Counted from the stretch's first letter, positions 16,737 through 24,626 are shown. The stretch: DNA of 51,470 nucleotides from Nocardia camponoti (GCF_014646135.1 NZ_BMMW01000009.1:1-51470); one strand, 5' to 3'. A program made the numbers and translations. Notes: generated from the sequence alone by a model not told the origin.

Positions 16737-17495
16737 ATGAAGTGGTTCTCGATCGGCGCGCCGATTGTTCCTGTTGTTCTCGGCGTCGCATTACTGTCCG
16801 GTTGCTCGTCGTCTTCGACAACCAATCCCGGTGGCCCAGGTCTGCCCGCCGCGAGCGCGGCGACGGTCACGAGCAAGGAAATCGGCGCGCTCGTCGACAA
16901 ACTCGTCGTCGCGCCCGAGGGCCCGATGACCGGCTACGACCGGGAGAAGTTCCCGCACTGGGACACCAACAAGCCCGAACACGGCTTCACCGGCGACCTG
17001 GCGAAATACGCGAAATGCACAACGCGCGAAGTGATGATGCTGCGCGACGCGACCGGTGGCGTGACTCTCGACGCGGCAACGTGTGACCTCAAGATCCCGG
17101 CGGGTGCGGGGTGGCAAGACCACTACGGGTTCATCGACAAGAAGACCAACCAGCTCGGCCCGTACAAATTCATCACCGACCCCGCCAAAGTCGATGCCGA
17201 ACACATTGTTCCGCTCGCGGAAGCGTGGCGTTCGGGCGCCGCCGACCGCGACGTCGACACCCGTCGCCGCATCGCCAACGACTCGATCAACCTCGTCGCC
17301 GCCGACCCGTCGGCCAACCGGTCAAAGGGTGACCAGGACGTCGCGAATTATTTGCCGCCCGGCGAATTTCGCTGCGCATACCTCGAGCATTACGTGAAGA
17401 TCAAAGTAAAATACGCGTTGACCGTTGATTCCGTGGAGCACACCGCATTGCGCACCGCAGTTGCTGACTGCGTTCGTGGAGGAGAGTTCAAATAA
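16737..17495 (+). CDS. Secreted HNH-type nuclease lipoprotein (DUF1524/GmrSD C-terminal-like)
   Basis: The 252-residue protein has a lipoprotein signal peptide (MKWFSIGAPIVPVVLGVALLSGC, lipobox LSGC, Cys23) and a Ser/Thr/Pro-rich linker. A nuclease domain with the His-Asn-His pattern follows: DAEHIVPLAEAW at residues 153-164, with catalytic-type His156, and NLVAADPSANRSKGD at 185-199. Related secreted HNH proteins are common in actinobacteria and are presumed DNases. Four cysteines (94, 106, 213 and near 244) could form disulfides outside the cell. ATG 16737 follows TAAGCT (16724-16729) by 7 nt, implying a leaderless mRNA. The stop overlaps the natural start of a small acidic protein gene. 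Nuclease activity is predicted from family and not proven. Confidence 0.85.
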   Translation: MKWFSIGAPIVPVVLGVALLSGCSSSSTTNPGGPGLPAASAATVTSKEIGALVDKLVVAPEGPMTGYDREKFPHWDTNKPEHGFTGDLAKYAKCTTREVMMLRDATGGVTLDAATCDLKIPAGAGWQDHYGFIDKKTNQLGPYKFITDPAKVDAEHIVPLAEAWRSGAADRDVDTRRRIANDSINLVAADPSANRSKGDQDVANYLPPGEFRCAYLEHYVKIKVKYALTVDSVEHTALRTAVADCVRGGEFK

Positions 17496-17755
17496 GCGAG
17501 TTCATCGAGATCACCGCTGATTCCGCCGTGATGACCGAAGAGGAAGGCACGATTTCTGGCGCACTCGATGTGATGCTTGACGATGCTGGCAAGGGGCTTG
17601 TCCGCTATCGCGATACCGATTCCTGGTATCACATCGGCAATATCGAAGGCGAAGACGCGAAAACCTGGGACTCGTTGGGCGACTTGGTGAAAGCCATCAA
17701 AAAGGTCGCTGGCACGCGCGATGTCGCTGGCAACGCCGTGGTTTTCGAAGCGTAG
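17492..17755 (+). CDS. Small acidic cytoplasmic protein overlapping the HNH nuclease gene
   Basis: The protein is not recognised. In this frame the natural start codon reads ATA (17492-17494), placed 5 nt after an ideal ribosome site GGAGGAGAG (17478-17486), and gives about 87 residues beginning (M)SEFIEITADSAVMTEEEG. The first conventional starts are GTG 17528 and ATG 17531, giving about 75 residues with no ribosome site. There is no signal peptide or membrane helix; acidic residues clearly exceed basic ones. The ATAA overlap with the nuclease stop mimics the common ATGA coupling. Position and charge suggest a partner or inhibitor of the nuclease, but this is inference. The coding frame is supported by its regular composition; the true start is uncertain. 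Confidence 0.6.
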   Translation: MSEFIEITADSAVMTEEEGTISGALDVMLDDAGKGLVRYRDTDSWYHIGNIEGEDAKTWDSLGDLVKAIKKVAGTRDVAGNAVVFEA

Positions 17756-17759
17756 TTCG

Positions 17760-19787
17760 TTACGACCGTGCTGGCATCGGCTCGTCGGTGTCAGCACCCT
17801 GGTCGAGCAGTTTGGCCGCGATGTTGGTCAACGCTTGGTCAAGGAGTTCGCGATCCTTCGGGTTGTTGGAGTTCCAGTCGTCTAGGCGTTCGCCGAGCCA
17901 GCGTCGCCAGCCAACGCGCAGCACGTCAACTTCCTGTTTGCCCTCTTTGGTCAGGGCAAGGTCGCCTGCTTTGTCGGTGAGTAAGCCGCGCTCCACCGCA
18001 CGCTGGAATACCGGCGACAACACTTCAACCGGCACCATGTGTCGGTAGGCGATCCCGCGCATTGTCACCGGCTGCCCGGTCTTGCTTTCCAGATAAACCT
18101 GCGCGAGCACCCACGCGGTGTCGGGGGTGAGGTCGCTGTGGGCCGCCGCGATCAGTTGCGACGTGATCGGGCCGTGCGCGCGCGCCTTGCGGACCGTCGT
18201 CGCGACCGCGCGTTCCAGCTGCACAACCCGGTCATGCGAATCTGGCATAGAAAAGCCCTCGCCCATGTCGGATGCGCCGTGGCGGGCGCTGTCGCGCAGC
18301 TTCACCTGCGGCAGGAACCAGGCGATCACGAAACCGACGAGCGCGACCGGAACAACCCAGCGGAAGACGTAGTCGATCGACGTCGCGTAAGCGTCGATGA
18401 TCGGGCGCACCTGGTCGACTGGCAGGTTGCGCAGGGTTTTCGGGTCGGTGACCGCCTGCGGTGGGATGCCGTGCACCTTGGCCATCGCGGCTTTGAGTTC
18501 CGGTTCGCTCTTGTTGTTGTAGAGCGTTCCGAAGACGGCGGTACCGAAGGAGCTGCCGAGCGTGCGGAAGAACGTCACGCCCGAAGTCGCTGTACCGAGG
18601 TCGGAGTAGGGCACGGTGTTTTGCACGACGATCGTGAGCACCTGCATCGACAGCCCTAAGCCCGCGCCGAGGATGAACATGTAGAGCGATTCGAGCCAGA
18701 TGCTGGTGTCGTGGCCCATCGTCGACATCAACGCGAGGCCGACAGCCATCACGGCCATGCCCGCGATCGGGAAGTAGCGGTACTGGCCGGTGCGGCCAAC
18801 AACTTGGCCGGAGAAGATTGACGTGATGAACAGGCCGACGACCATCGGCAGGGTGCGCAGGCCCGAGATGGTTGCCGAATCGCCGTCGACGTACTGCAAA
18901 TACGCGGGCAGATAGGTCATCGAGCCGAGCATCGCGAAGCCGACGATGAAACTCAGAATCGACGACACCGTGAAAACGCGACTGCTGAACAGTCGCATGG
19001 GCAGCATAGGTTCCTTCGCGCGGTTTTCCGCGAAAACGAACGCCGTGAGTAGCAGCGCGGCCGCGATGAACAGGCCGATGATCTGCCAGGACAGCCACGG
19101 GTACTCATTGCCGCCGAACTCAAGGCCAAGGATCAGGGCCGAAACACCAAGGGCGACAAGGCCAATGCCGAGATAGTCGATGATGGGCTTGGCTTTGGTG
19201 CGCAAATGCGGGAGGGTGCGGGCCGCGAGCAGCACCATCAAGATCGCGACGGGGACGTTCACGTAAAAGCACCACCGCCAGCTCGCGTGGTCGGTGAACA
19301 GGCCGCCGAGCGTTGGGCCGATCACGGTCGTGATGCCGAAAACGCCGCCGAGCGCGCCCTGGTATTTGCCGCGTTCGCGCAGCGGAATGGCATCGGCGAT
19401 CAGCGCCATCGACGTGACCATCAGGCCGCCAGCGCCGATGCCTTGGATGCCGCGCGCCAGAATCAAGATCACCATGTCGCCCGCAAGCCCCGCGAGCGCT
19501 GAGCCGGTGATGAAGATGATCGCGCTGAGCTGGAACATGAGTTTGCGGCCGAACAGGTCACCGAGCTTGCCAGCGAGCACCGTCGCCACCGCTTCGGCAA
19601 GCAGATACGACGTGACGACCCAGGCCATATGCCCCGCGCTACCCAGGTCGGCAACGATCGACGGCAGCGCCGACGACACGATCGTCTGATCAAGCGCGGC
19701 CATGAACATGCCGAGCGCGACCGTGGCGAAGATCAGATTGACCTTCGTTTTGCTCATCACCTCGGGGTCAGCAACGGCTTCCGACAT
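17760..19787 (-). CDS. DHA2-type MFS drug exporter with cytoplasmic C-terminal domain
   Basis: This 675-residue major-facilitator transporter has 14 predicted helices in the first ~500 residues. Motif A is GKLGDLFGRK (about 73-82), the early helix-1 motif is ALDQTIVSSALPSI, and antiporter motif C is seen in GVFGITTVIGPTLGGLFTD. Proton-driven export of toxic compounds is expected (EmrB/LfrA group; M. tuberculosis Rv1877 has a similar length). A hydrophilic tail of about 170 residues follows. It includes a winged-helix-like segment (TMRGIAYRHMVPVEVLSPVFQRAVERGLLTD, then LALTKEGKQEVD), unusual for the family. ATG 19787 is used; ATG at residue 11 is possible. It is divergent from the SDR gene across an operator-like palindrome. 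Confidence 0.88.
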   Translation of the reverse strand: MSEAVADPEVMSKTKVNLIFATVALGMFMAALDQTIVSSALPSIVADLGSAGHMAWVVTSYLLAEAVATVLAGKLGDLFGRKLMFQLSAIIFITGSALAGLAGDMVILILARGIQGIGAGGLMVTSMALIADAIPLRERGKYQGALGGVFGITTVIGPTLGGLFTDHASWRWCFYVNVPVAILMVLLAARTLPHLRTKAKPIIDYLGIGLVALGVSALILGLEFGGNEYPWLSWQIIGLFIAAALLLTAFVFAENRAKEPMLPMRLFSSRVFTVSSILSFIVGFAMLGSMTYLPAYLQYVDGDSATISGLRTLPMVVGLFITSIFSGQVVGRTGQYRYFPIAGMAVMAVGLALMSTMGHDTSIWLESLYMFILGAGLGLSMQVLTIVVQNTVPYSDLGTATSGVTFFRTLGSSFGTAVFGTLYNNKSEPELKAAMAKVHGIPPQAVTDPKTLRNLPVDQVRPIIDAYATSIDYVFRWVVPVALVGFVIAWFLPQVKLRDSARHGASDMGEGFSMPDSHDRVVQLERAVATTVRKARAHGPITSQLIAAAHSDLTPDTAWVLAQVYLESKTGQPVTMRGIAYRHMVPVEVLSPVFQRAVERGLLTDKAGDLALTKEGKQEVDVLRVGWRRWLGERLDDWNSNNPKDRELLDQALTNIAAKLLDQGADTDEPMPARS

Positions 19788-19872
19788 GGCCTCAGTATGG
19801 GCTTTTGTCCCGCTCGGACCGGTTCAGTGACACGGCGGCAATCGGCTATCGGTTGTCATCTGACACCGCCTC

Positions 19873-19892
19873 ATCTTACTCAAGAGTAAGAT
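19873..19892. promoter_or_regulatory. Perfect palindromic operator overlapping the SDR -10
   Basis: ATCTTACTC, AA, GAGTAAGAT form a perfect palindrome of two 9-nt arms. The right end contains TAAGAT (19887-19892), which lies 6 nt before the SDR start and is its likely -10. A dimeric repressor of TetR type bound here would block that promoter and could also affect the exporter gene starting 95 bp away. The regulator is not in the window. Confidence 0.7.
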
Positions 19893-19898
19893 CGGCGC

Positions 19899-20777
19899 AT
19901 GGCATGGAAACCGGCGGATATCGCCGACCAAAGCGGGCGCACCTTCGTGATCACTGGGGCCAATGGCGGCCTCGGTGCCGAGACTACGAAGGTACTCGCC
20001 GCAAAAGGCGCGACAGTGATCATGGCCTGTCGCAACGCGGAGAAGGCGCAACCGGTCGCCGACAAGATCGACGGTGACGTGCGCGTCGCCACGCTCGACC
20101 TCGCCGACCTGGCATCGGTGCGCGCCTTCGCCGACAAGCAGGGCGACTTCGATGTGCTCGTCAACAACGCTGGCCTGATGAACATCCCGTTCTCGCGCAC
20201 CAAGGACGGCTTCGAAACCCAGTTCGGCGTGAACCACCTCGGTCACTTCGTGCTCACCGGCCTGCTGCTCGACCGCATCAGCGACCGCGTTGTGACGCTG
20301 GCGAGCATCGCCCACAAGCAGACGCCAAAGCTCTGGGTCGACGACCTCAACTACGAAAACCGTCGCTACCAGCGCAATCTCGCCTACGCCCAAGCGAAGC
20401 TGTCGAATTTGATGTTCGGGCGCGAACTGCAGCGTCGGCTGACCGAGGCCGGCTCGGCGAAGAAGTCCTACGTTGTGCATCCCGGCGTCTCAGCGACCGA
20501 CCTGTTCTCGAAAACCGAAACCCCACTCGACCTCGTGAGCAAGCCGTTCATCCGGCTCATCGGCCACGCGCCCGCCAAGGCAGCGCACTCCACGCTATTC
20601 GCCGCGACCGAACCCGACGCCGACCCGACCACCTACTGGGGTCCGAACCGGTTGATGCAGTCCCAAGGCCCGGTCGAAGCGTGCCCGTCGAGCAAGATCT
20701 CGCGCGACCCCGAACTCCTCGCCAAGCTGTGGATCGAATCCGAGCGACTCACCGGCTTCAGCTACAAGGGGCTGTGA
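19899..20777 (+). CDS. Short-chain dehydrogenase/reductase, retinol-dehydrogenase-like
   Basis: This is a 292-residue classical SDR. The cofactor motif TGANGGLG is at residues 19-26 (Gly-rich TGxxxGxG), an adenine-pocket Asp-Leu follows in ATLDLADL, NNAG is at about 88-91 and the active site Y-x-x-x-K is AYAQAKLSN near 160-170 with an upstream Ser (TLASIAHK). The Arg in MACRNAEKA after strand two suggests NADP(H) preference. The C-terminal part resembles mycobacterial 'retinol dehydrogenase-like' SDRs such as Rv0068. ATG 19899 is probably the first base of the mRNA. The palindrome covering its promoter implies inducible expression, perhaps with the divergent exporter in response to a lipophilic compound (inference). 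Confidence 0.9.
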   Translation: MAWKPADIADQSGRTFVITGANGGLGAETTKVLAAKGATVIMACRNAEKAQPVADKIDGDVRVATLDLADLASVRAFADKQGDFDVLVNNAGLMNIPFSRTKDGFETQFGVNHLGHFVLTGLLLDRISDRVVTLASIAHKQTPKLWVDDLNYENRRYQRNLAYAQAKLSNLMFGRELQRRLTEAGSAKKSYVVHPGVSATDLFSKTETPLDLVSKPFIRLIGHAPAKAAHSTLFAATEPDADPTTYWGPNRLMQSQGPVEACPSSKISRDPELLAKLWIESERLTGFSYKGL

Positions 20778-20795
20778 CCGGCGCTTCACCCCGAC

Positions 20796-20830
20796 TACCT
20801 GCCGCTACGCGCCCGCGTAGTAGGCAGGTA
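20796..20830. terminator. Hairpin between the SDR gene and the 20842 gene
   Basis: Nested stems are formed by TACCTGCC (20796-20803) with GGCAGGTA (20823-20830), and CTACGCG (20805-20811) with CGCGTAG (20814-20820). It lies 19 nt after the SDR stop and could end that transcript. It also overlaps the TACCCT (20829-20834) -10 of the next gene, so a regulatory role is possible. There is no T-run. Confidence 0.5.
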
Positions 20831-20841
20831 CCCTCGGTTGC

Positions 20842-21267
20842 GTGACTCCCCGCCCGCAGCACAACCGGCCCGCGCTCATCGCGCTAGTCGTCGTCGCGGC
20901 GCTCGGCTGTCTGGCGCTTGGGTGGTGGCAGTGGCAGCGGTTCGAATCCGCGACCGGCACCGGCCAGAATCTCGGTTACGCGTTGCAGTGGCCGCTGTTC
21001 GCCGCGTTCGCGATCTTCGCGTATGTGCGGTTTGTGCGGCTGGAACGCGAAGCCGACCCGGACTCCCCCGCGCAACCGGTCGCGGAAAAACGCGAAGCAC
21101 CGCGCGAAATCCCGGCGGATTTTCTCCCCGAGCGGCCCAAGGTCGCTGTCGAGGACGACCCGGAGACCGTCGCCTACAACCAATACCTGGCGAGTTTGCA
21201 CGCCGAAGACATCAAAGCGCAGGTCGATTCGGCTGGCTTGCGCGCACCTGAGAGGAACGCCGGGTGA
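20842..21267 (+). CDS. Membrane-anchored protein, Rv1343c/LprD-like by position
   Basis: The 141-residue protein has two hydrophobic helices (about residues 11-28 and 48-64) separated by a short loop containing WWQWQRFES, then a charged cytoplasmic-type tail of about 75 residues rich in Glu, Asp and Pro that ends EDDPETVAYNQYLASLHAEDIKAQ. It matches by position the small membrane protein next to the DUF3817 gene in mycobacteria (Rv1343c, annotated LprD), though no lipobox is visible here. GTG 20842 follows TACCCT by 7 nt. The stop overlaps the next start (GTGA), so the two are translated together. Function unknown. Confidence 0.78.
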   Translation: MTPRPQHNRPALIALVVVAALGCLALGWWQWQRFESATGTGQNLGYALQWPLFAAFAIFAYVRFVRLEREADPDSPAQPVAEKREAPREIPADFLPERPKVAVEDDPETVAYNQYLASLHAEDIKAQVDSAGLRAPERNAG

Positions 21268-21650
21268 CCAGCGACAACCAGACCGCAACCGCTCCCAAGC
21301 CGCCTGCGGGCGCGGCAGCCAAGGACAAGATCGCCACCGCGCTTACTCGTTACCGCGTGCTCGCGTGGATCACCGGCGTGTGGCTGCTCGTGCTCGTTGG
21401 CGAGATGGTTTTCAAGTACCTCGTGCTCGCCGACTCGGCCGACGCGCCGGGCTGGTTCTTCTACATCGCCCAGGCGCACGGCGTTTTCTACATGCTGTAC
21501 CTGGTCTTCACGATCGACCTTGCCATCAAGGCACGGTGGAAGCCCGAGGTCACGGTGCTCACCGCACTCGCGGGCACGATCCCATTCCTGTCGTTCTACG
21601 TCGAACACCTTCGCACCAAGCAGGTCAAGGCCGCGTTCGACATCGCGTAA
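21264..21650 (+). CDS. DUF3817 integral membrane protein (Rv1342c-like)
   Basis: The 128-residue protein has a soluble N-terminus of about 30 residues and three to four helices. The domain pattern is RYRVLAWITGVWLLVLVGEMVFKYL, then GWFFYIAQAHGVFYMLYLVFTIDLAIKARW. The His in QAHG is conserved in DUF3817 proteins. Function is unknown. It starts with GTG overlapping the preceding stop and ends in front of a bidirectional terminator. A second DUF3817 gene lies at 46581-46961. Confidence 0.85.
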   Translation: MTSDNQTATAPKPPAGAAAKDKIATALTRYRVLAWITGVWLLVLVGEMVFKYLVLADSADAPGWFFYIAQAHGVFYMLYLVFTIDLAIKARWKPEVTVLTALAGTIPFLSFYVEHLRTKQVKAAFDIA

Positions 21651-21668
21651 TCGCTTCGCGCACAACGC

Positions 21669-21708
21669 AAAACGCCGCCCTGGGATTCGGAACCCGGGGC
21701 GGCGTTTT
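21669..21708. terminator. Bidirectional terminator between convergent genes
   Basis: AAAACGCCGCCC (21669-21680) pairs perfectly with GGGCGGCGTTTT (21697-21708), leaving a 16-nt loop that can pair further (GGG with CCC). The A-run and T-run at the two ends make it functional for the DUF3817 gene (plus) and rdgB (minus). Confidence 0.88.
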
Positions 21709-21724
21709 CCGTAGCTAGGACTGG

Positions 21725-22327
21725 CTAGGCCAGTGCGGCCAATGCCGGAAGCAACTGTGCCAGCGCGCGTCCGCGATGTGAAACCGCGTCCTTCTCAGCG
21801 GGCGTGAGTTGGCCAGCGCTGCCCGTTCCACCGTCGGGGTAGAACAGCGGATCGTAGCCAAAACCGCCGTCACCAGCGGGTTCGGTGCCGATCACGCCGG
21901 GCCATTCACCGCGAACCACCGTGGTTGTTCCGTCGGGCAGCACCAGGGCGCAGGTGGAAACGAACCGCGCACCGCGACGCTCGGCGGGCACGTCGCCCAA
22001 CTGTGCGAGCAGCAACGCGTTGTTGGCCGCGTCGTCGCCGTGCTTGCCCGCCCACCGCGCCGAAAGCACGCCGGGCATCCCGTTCAGCGCGTCGACCTCG
22101 ATGCCGGAATCGTCGGCGACACAAGGCAATCCGGTCGCGACAGCACCGTCGCGCGCCTTCGCGATCGAGTTCTCTTCGAACGTCGCACCGGTCTCGGGCG
22201 CTTCCTCGTACGGCGGCACGTCGGCCAGGCTCACCAATTCGATTCCGGCGACGCCAGCTTCATCGAGGATGCGACGAAGTTCGTTGAGCTTCTTGGCATT
22301 TCGACTCGCGACAAGCACCTTGGTCAT
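21725..22327 (-). CDS. rdgB: dITP/XTP pyrophosphatase (RdgB/HAM1)
   Basis: The 200-residue enzyme hydrolyses dITP, XTP and related deaminated purine nucleotides to monophosphates, keeping them out of DNA. The N-terminal ASRNAKKLNELRRIL matches the family's (T/S)xNxxKxxE substrate loop at residues 7-15. The catalytic Asp region ADDSGIEVDALNGMPGVLSARWAG and the C-terminal GGFGYDPLFYPDG and SHRGRAL segments are all intact. Its ATG overlaps the RNase PH stop by one base (TAATG), the usual rph-rdgB pairing. Confidence 0.96.
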   Translation of the reverse strand: MTKVLVASRNAKKLNELRRILDEAGVAGIELVSLADVPPYEEAPETGATFEENSIAKARDGAVATGLPCVADDSGIEVDALNGMPGVLSARWAGKHGDDAANNALLLAQLGDVPAERRGARFVSTCALVLPDGTTTVVRGEWPGVIGTEPAGDGGFGYDPLFYPDGGTGSAGQLTPAEKDAVSHRGRALAQLLPALAALA

Positions 22328-23091
22328 TAGCGCTTGCCCGTCGGCTCAGGCAGCGGGCCCGGGTACGGCAGCGCGAGCGCGGCCCGCTGGATCGCGAAGA
22401 TCTCATCGCAGCCAAGCAGCGCCGAGTCGAGCATTTTGTCCAGGGTCGAGCGCGGGAAGGTGGCGCCTTCGCCGGTGCCCTGAATCTCGACGAGCGTGCC
22501 GGTGTCGGTGGCGACGACATTCATGTCGACCTCGGCGCGCGAATCTTCTTCGTACGGGAGGTCAAGGCGAACGCGACCGTCGACAACGCCCACGCTCACT
22601 GCCGCGATCATGCACGAAATCGGTTGCGGGTCAGCCAGTTTGCCGCGTGCGGCAAGGTAGGTGACCGCGTCCGACAGCGCGACGTAGGCACCGGTGATCG
22701 ACGCGGTGCGCGTGCCGCCATCGGCTTGGAGGACATCGCAGTCGATCGCGATGGTGTTCTCGCCGAGCGCGGCAAGGTCGATGCAAGCGCGTAGTGAACG
22801 ACCGATCAGTCGGCTGATCTCCTGCGTGCGCCCACCGACCTTGCCCTTCACCGATTCACGCCCACTGCGGGTGTGCGTGGCGGCGGGCAGCATCGCGTAC
22901 TCGGCGGTGAGCCACCCGAGGCCCGAATCACGACGCCACGGCGGCACCCCCTCGGTGACGCTCGCGGTGCACATCACGCGCGTCTGGCCGAATTCGACCA
23001 AAACCGAACCGGCCGGATGCGACGTGAATCCTCGGGTGATCTTCACTTCGCGGAGTTGGTCATCCGCCCTGCCATCAGCTCGTCTCGACAT
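22327..23091 (-). CDS. rph: Ribonuclease PH
   Basis: The 254-residue phosphorolytic 3'-5' exoribonuclease trims tRNA 3' ends. Family landmarks are the N-terminal RADGRADDQLREVKITRGF, TEGVPPWRRDSGLGWLTAEYAMLPAATHTR with the RNA-binding Arg cluster, GRTQEISRLIGRSLRAC, and the catalytic block DCDVLQADGGTRTASITGA with the phosphate-binding GGTR. ATG 23091 is used. It forms an operon with rdgB downstream and probably the MBL-fold gene upstream (44 bp away). Confidence 0.96.
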   Translation of the reverse strand: MSRRADGRADDQLREVKITRGFTSHPAGSVLVEFGQTRVMCTASVTEGVPPWRRDSGLGWLTAEYAMLPAATHTRSGRESVKGKVGGRTQEISRLIGRSLRACIDLAALGENTIAIDCDVLQADGGTRTASITGAYVALSDAVTYLAARGKLADPQPISCMIAAVSVGVVDGRVRLDLPYEEDSRAEVDMNVVATDTGTLVEIQGTGEGATFPRSTLDKMLDSALLGCDEIFAIQRAALALPYPGPLPEPTGKR

Positions 23092-23135
23092 GGTTGCCGA
23101 TTATGCCCGGACGGACCGACAGTTACCGATTCGCC

Positions 23136-23900
23136 TTACAGGTCGAAGGTTTCGCCGGGCGCGACCGCGTGGACCGGACCGGAGAACGCGGCCTTGGCTT
23201 CGGCGATCACATCTTCGCGCGACGTCCACGGCGGGATGTGGGTGAGCAGCAGTTCCTTCGCCCCCGCGCGTGTTGCGACCTCGCCAGCTTCGGTGCCCGA
23301 AAGGTGAATCCCGGGCGGCCGGTTGGCCGGGTCGTGGGTCCACGACGCTTCGGCCATGAGCACGTCGGCGCCTTGGGCGAGCTCGACGACCGCGTCGCAC
23401 ATCGCGGTGTCACCGGTGTAGACGAAAACGCGACCGTCGTTGCTTGTAATGCGCAACCCGTATGACTCGGGCGGGTGGAACATCCGCCGCGCGACAACGG
23501 TGTGGCCTGGGCCGAACTCGGCGGCAACGCCGTCTTCCCACGCCTGGGAGTCGATGACGTCGGACCAGTCGTCGGTTTCGCCGCCGATTTCGGCCGACGC
23601 GTTGCCGATGCGCAACGCCGCATCCGACGGGCCGCGAACCAGCGCGCGCCCGGTGGGCGGGTTGGGATGGTAGCGCCGCCAAACCAGCAAACCGGGCAGG
23701 TCAAGGCAGTGATCGGCGTGCAGATGCGTGAGGAAAATGTCGACGTCGCCGGGGTTGAGGTGCTTTTGCAACGCGCCAAGAATGCCTGGTCCGAAATCGA
23801 TGACCGTCGGCCGCATATCCGGCCCGGTCAACAGGTAACCGGACGCGGGCGAGTCCGGGCCGGACACACTGCCCGAGCACCCGAGGACGGTTAGGCGCAT
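23136..23900 (-). CDS. MBL-fold phosphodiesterase (Rv1339-like)
   Basis: The 254-residue metallo-beta-lactamase-fold hydrolase has the metal-binding motif THLHADH at residues 58-64 and a further ligand Asp in VYTGDTAMCD. A late His is seen in LLLTHIPPW. The N-terminus MRLTVLGCSGSVSGPDSPASGYLL is typical of the RNase Z/cyclic nucleotide phosphodiesterase branch. Rv1339, its positional counterpart, has been described as an atypical class II cAMP phosphodiesterase. ATG 23900 is preferred over the in-frame GTG at 23933 because the beta-strand starts immediately. RNase Z-like activity is the main alternative. Confidence 0.87.
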   Translation of the reverse strand: MRLTVLGCSGSVSGPDSPASGYLLTGPDMRPTVIDFGPGILGALQKHLNPGDVDIFLTHLHADHCLDLPGLLVWRRYHPNPPTGRALVRGPSDAALRIGNASAEIGGETDDWSDVIDSQAWEDGVAAEFGPGHTVVARRMFHPPESYGLRITSNDGRVFVYTGDTAMCDAVVELAQGADVLMAEASWTHDPANRPPGIHLSGTEAGEVATRAGAKELLLTHIPPWTSREDVIAEAKAAFSGPVHAVAPGETFDL

Positions 23901-23969
23901 GCCCCCATGCTCCCACGACGAACTGGTAGTCACTGCGAGATCCCCCCAAATTCCAGACCTGACCCCCGG

Positions 23970-24626
23970 TTACCGCGTTGTTGGTGCGCGGCCGACCGAG
24001 GTTCCACGGCGGCGTCGACGTTCATCACCAGAGAGTACCCAGCCCGCGAGCACTCCACCCACCGCCCCGAAAAGATGCCCCTGCCAAGAAATTCGGGGAT
24101 CGCTGGGCAGTACGCCCCACAGCATTGAGCCGTAAATCAGGAAGATCACGACACCCAAAATGATCTGGCCGACGTTGCGCGCGAACCAGCCTCGGCAAAT
24201 CAGATACGTCAACCAACCGAACACCAGCGACGAAGCACCAAGGTGCACGCTGCCCGGCGAACCGGTGAGCCAGGTGCCGACGCCAGCGACGATCCAGATG
24301 ATGACCGTTGCCGCGATGCCGCGCGCGACGCCCGACAGCAAAACGAGGAAACCGAGGATCAGCAGCGGCAGAGTGTTGGCGATGAGGTGGTCCCAGCCGC
24401 CGTGCAACAGCGGGGCCCAGATGATGCCGTCGAGTCCGTCGACAGTGCGCGGTTCGATGCCAGCACCGTCGAGCTGGTTGGCCTGCCACGCTGGCCGGTC
24501 GGCGGACAGGATCGCGTCGACGCCTTCGATGACATACAGCGAAAGCACGAAGACGCTGATCGCGATAGCAGCGCCGAGCCAGTTGAGCCCGGATCGCTTC
24601 GCCGGTGGCGCACTCGTATCGAACAT
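23970..24626 (-). CDS. Rhomboid family intramembrane serine protease (Rv1337-like)
   Basis: The 218-residue membrane protein has about six or seven helices. The catalytic Ser is in LGASSLVFGWL (GxS motif, helix 4) and the catalytic His in WQGHLFGAVGGVLAGW (helix 6). HGGWDHLIANTLPLLILG matches the rhomboid helix-2 (H-x-x-x-N) region. The second glycine of GASG is Ser here, as in some active members. A short Arg-rich tail ends the protein. ATG 24626 has an excellent ribosome site (GGAGGG, 7 nt upstream); the frame upstream is a shadow of cysM. In mycobacteria murI lies between this gene and the MBL-fold gene, but here there are only 69 bp. Confidence 0.9.
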   Translation of the reverse strand: MFDTSAPPAKRSGLNWLGAAIAISVFVLSLYVIEGVDAILSADRPAWQANQLDGAGIEPRTVDGLDGIIWAPLLHGGWDHLIANTLPLLILGFLVLLSGVARGIAATVIIWIVAGVGTWLTGSPGSVHLGASSLVFGWLTYLICRGWFARNVGQIILGVVIFLIYGSMLWGVLPSDPRISWQGHLFGAVGGVLAGWVLSGDERRRRRGTSVGRAPTTR

